Source: Candidatus Moranbacteria bacterium GW2011_GWE1_49_15
Lineage (GTDB): Bacteria > Patescibacteriota > Minisyncoccia > Moranbacterales > GWC2-37-73
Direction: 5' to 3'
Length of the DNA: 7,034 nt
Assembly: GCA_001003855.1 (NCBI GenBank)
Contig: LCPX01000035.1
Coordinates: 1 to 7,034, forward strand
Shown here piece by piece: positions 6,220 to 7,034 of this stretch; position 1 is the stretch's first letter; each line of letters begins with the position of its first letter. Below the pieces are notes generated by a model, which did not search any database, had not been told where the DNA came from, and saw only the letters and a program-made list of their open reading frames with translations. Both the position numbers and the translations under genes were made by a program.

Positions 6220-6282
6220 GACCGATTCCTAAGATTTGATTATTCTTACCACAAGTTTACCAATAATCCCCTTTTAGCACAA
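6220..6282 (-). promoter_or_regulatory. Possible promoter and ribosome binding site for the phosphotransfer operon
   Basis: On the minus strand TTGTGC (6282-6277) is followed after 17 nt by TAAACT (6259-6254), a weak sigma-70-like pair, with AGGA (6230-6227) 7 nt before the ATG. The -35 candidate overlaps the tail of the RNase J terminator, so a fresh start of transcription here makes sense. The AGGA is the strongest ribosome site in the operon; the promoter boxes are a weak match. Confidence 0.3.
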
Positions 6283-6306
6283 CAAAACCGCCCTCTCGGG
6301 CGGTTT
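6281..6306 (-). terminator. Intrinsic terminator after RNase J
   Basis: A perfect 9-bp stem, AAACCGCCC (6285-6293) with GGGCGGTTT (6298-6306), around a 4-nt loop. Read on the minus strand it ends in TTTTGTTGTG, a typical U-rich release tract. It lies about 125 nt after the RNase J stop and just before the next operon, so it separates the two transcripts. On the plus strand the tail after the stem is TTTCACATTTTT, which could give weak activity in that direction too. Confidence 0.85.
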
Positions 6307-6314
6307 CACATTTT

Positions 6315-6350
6315 TCCTAAGAAGCTAAGAAGCTGAATCCTAAGAAGCTG
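6315..6350. repeat. Three direct copies of CTAAGAAGCT
   Basis: The 10-nt unit occurs at 6317-6326, 6325-6334 (overlapping by 2 nt) and 6340-6349. The first and third are both preceded by TC, giving TCCTAAGAAGCT at 6315-6326 and 6338-6349. They sit between the degenerate RNase J tail copy and the terminator. They look like short tandem slippage or duplication; no function is visible. Confidence 0.7.
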
Positions 6351-6353
6351 TTT

Positions 6354-6380
6354 TTAGACTTCGATCACAACCGGAAGGAC
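6354..6380 (-). pseudogene. Degenerate second copy of the RNase J C-terminal end
   Basis: Read on the minus strand this encodes VLPVVIEV followed by TAA, the same last eight residues and stop codon as RNase J at 6458-6432. It lies exactly 78 nt (26 codons) further on and in the same frame. Six of the eight codons differ, all synonymously. It is not translated with RNase J, because the functional stop and an in-frame TGA come first. It looks like a remnant of another RNase J allele. Confidence 0.65.
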
Positions 6381-6381
6381 A

Positions 6382-6421
6382 CCCCGTAAAACTCTCCGCC
6401 AACTGGCGGATCGTCACGGGG
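6382..6421. repeat. Two-step hairpin between the two RNase J ends
   Basis: Inner stem TCCGCC (6395-6400) pairs with GGCGGA (6405-6410) around AACT; outer stem CCCCGT (6382-6387) pairs with ACGGGG (6416-6421) across an asymmetric internal loop. There is no T run after it, so it is not a classical terminator. It fills most of the 51 nt that separate the RNase J stop from the degenerate tail copy. Confidence 0.7.
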
Positions 6422-6431
6422 CAGGTCGGCC

Positions 6432-7034
6432 TTATACCTCTATCACAACAGGCAATACCATTGGACGTCGCTCTGTTTTCGTAAACAGGAACGATCCGAC
6501 TGCTTCGCGGATGTTGTTTTTGACATAGTCCCAATTGACCGGGATATCCACCGAGGTCTTTTCCTTGACCACTTTTTCCACCACGCGCTTGGTCGCGTTG
6601 ACCAGGTCGAAATTCTCCTTCACGAAGATGAATCCTCGGGAAGTGACTTGCGGCGTTCCCACGATTTTCTTGGTCTTACTGTCGATGATCACCACGATCG
6701 TGAACATCCCGTCTTTGGCCAGGAGCTGGCGATCGCGAAGCACGACTTCGCCGACGTCTCCCACTCCGAGACCGTCGACCATCACGTAGCTCGTGTCGAC
6801 TTTGCGTGGCAGGACATTGGCCTTACCTTCGGTGACTTCGAGCTGGTTGCCGTTATCCAAAACGAAGATGTTCTCCTTTTTGATACCTACCCTCTCTCCC
6901 AATTTTCCGGCTTCCTTGAGCATGTAGTGGTTGGCATAGACCGGCAGGAAAATGTCCGGCTTGATCTGTTTCAGGATGTCCTGCATGTCGAAAGCGTTGC
7001 TGTGTCCGCTGGTGTGGACATCGAGGATGTCGGA
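6432..7034 (-). CDS. rnj: Ribonuclease J, C-terminal part (runs off the window's right edge)
   Basis: RNase J is a metallo-beta-lactamase/beta-CASP ribonuclease with 5'-3' exonuclease and endonuclease activity in RNA decay and processing. The 200 visible residues begin SDILDVHTSGH, the family's HxSGH metal-ligand motif, go through QDILKQIKPDIFLPVYANHY and the next helix, and continue into the RNase J C-terminal domain, with VMVDGLGVGDVGEVVLRDR and GTPQVTSRGFIFVKE. The last residues are LPVVIEV. RNase J is normally about 550 residues, so the N-terminal lactamase half and start are missing. Where most RNase J proteins have PVHGE, this one has PVYANHY, so the usual third His is replaced by Tyr, with a His three positions later. 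Codon use is more GC-rich (55% in a 60-nt hand count at 6781-6840) than much of the neighbouring operon. Transcription ends at the strong terminator downstream. Confidence 0.95.
   Translation of the reverse strand, partial: SDILDVHTSGHSNAFDMQDILKQIKPDIFLPVYANHYMLKEAGKLGERVGIKKENIFVLDNGNQLEVTEGKANVLPRKVDTSYVMVDGLGVGDVGEVVLRDRQLLAKDGMFTIVVIIDSKTKKIVGTPQVTSRGFIFVKENFDLVNATKRVVEKVVKEKTSVDIPVNWDYVKNNIREAVGSFLFTKTERRPMVLPVVIEV

Noticed and set aside
6340..6534. 64-codon minus-strand frame overlapping the RNase J end
   Set aside because: It is an out-of-frame reading across the RNase J 3' end and the hairpin, Arg/Cys/Ser rich, with no support.

Overview
This window reads as chromosomal DNA from a bacterium with a small, fairly AT-rich genome. 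A member of the Candidate Phyla Radiation (Patescibacteria, Parcubacteria-like) fits best. The reasons are a bacterial TrpS, an RNase J with an unusual motif, a membrane-anchored PaaX/Cas2-like protein, weak or absent Shine-Dalgarno sites, and short palindromic repeats between genes. This placement is inference from gene style; no rRNA or other marker is present. Every gene I support lies on the minus strand, so transcription runs from high to low coordinates.

Layout from right to left, in the direction of transcription. (1) 7034-6432 is the C-terminal part of RNase J, cut by the window edge. Behind its stop comes a hairpin, a second degenerate copy of the last eight RNase J codons, a set of 10-nt direct repeats, and a GC-rich intrinsic terminator at 6285-6306. 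(2) 6219-1464 holds four tightly packed genes: a small unknown protein whose frame continues past an amber codon, a histidine-phosphatase-fold protein, a 501-aa protein with a PEP-utilising swivelling His domain but no ATP-grasp domain, and a 687-aa protein with an ATP-grasp (PPDK/PpsA N-terminal) domain, an unassigned helical middle and a swivelling His domain. The last three are joined by two ATGA stop/start overlaps. (3) 1463-1120 has no gene and carries two members of a palindromic repeat family. (4) 1119-487 encodes a membrane-anchored PaaX/Cas2-like protein. (5) 486-283 has no supported gene and carries a third copy of the palindrome. (6) 282-1 is the N-terminal part of tryptophanyl-tRNA synthetase, cut by the window edge.

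The most interesting part is the coupled phosphotransfer cassette at 5760-1464. By analogy with PEP synthase, PPDK and rifampin phosphotransferase, the 687-aa protein should use its ATP-grasp domain to phosphorylate a catalytic His in its swivelling domain and pass the phosphate to a substrate held by the middle domain. The 501-aa protein has its own catalytic His (His456) and a helical substrate-type domain but no visible means of loading phosphate, so it may depend on its partner. The phosphatase-fold protein could remove phosphate from the product or from the phospho-His proteins. Neither swivelling-domain protein has the PEP/pyruvate TIM barrel, so ordinary PEP synthesis is unlikely. The substrate is unknown.
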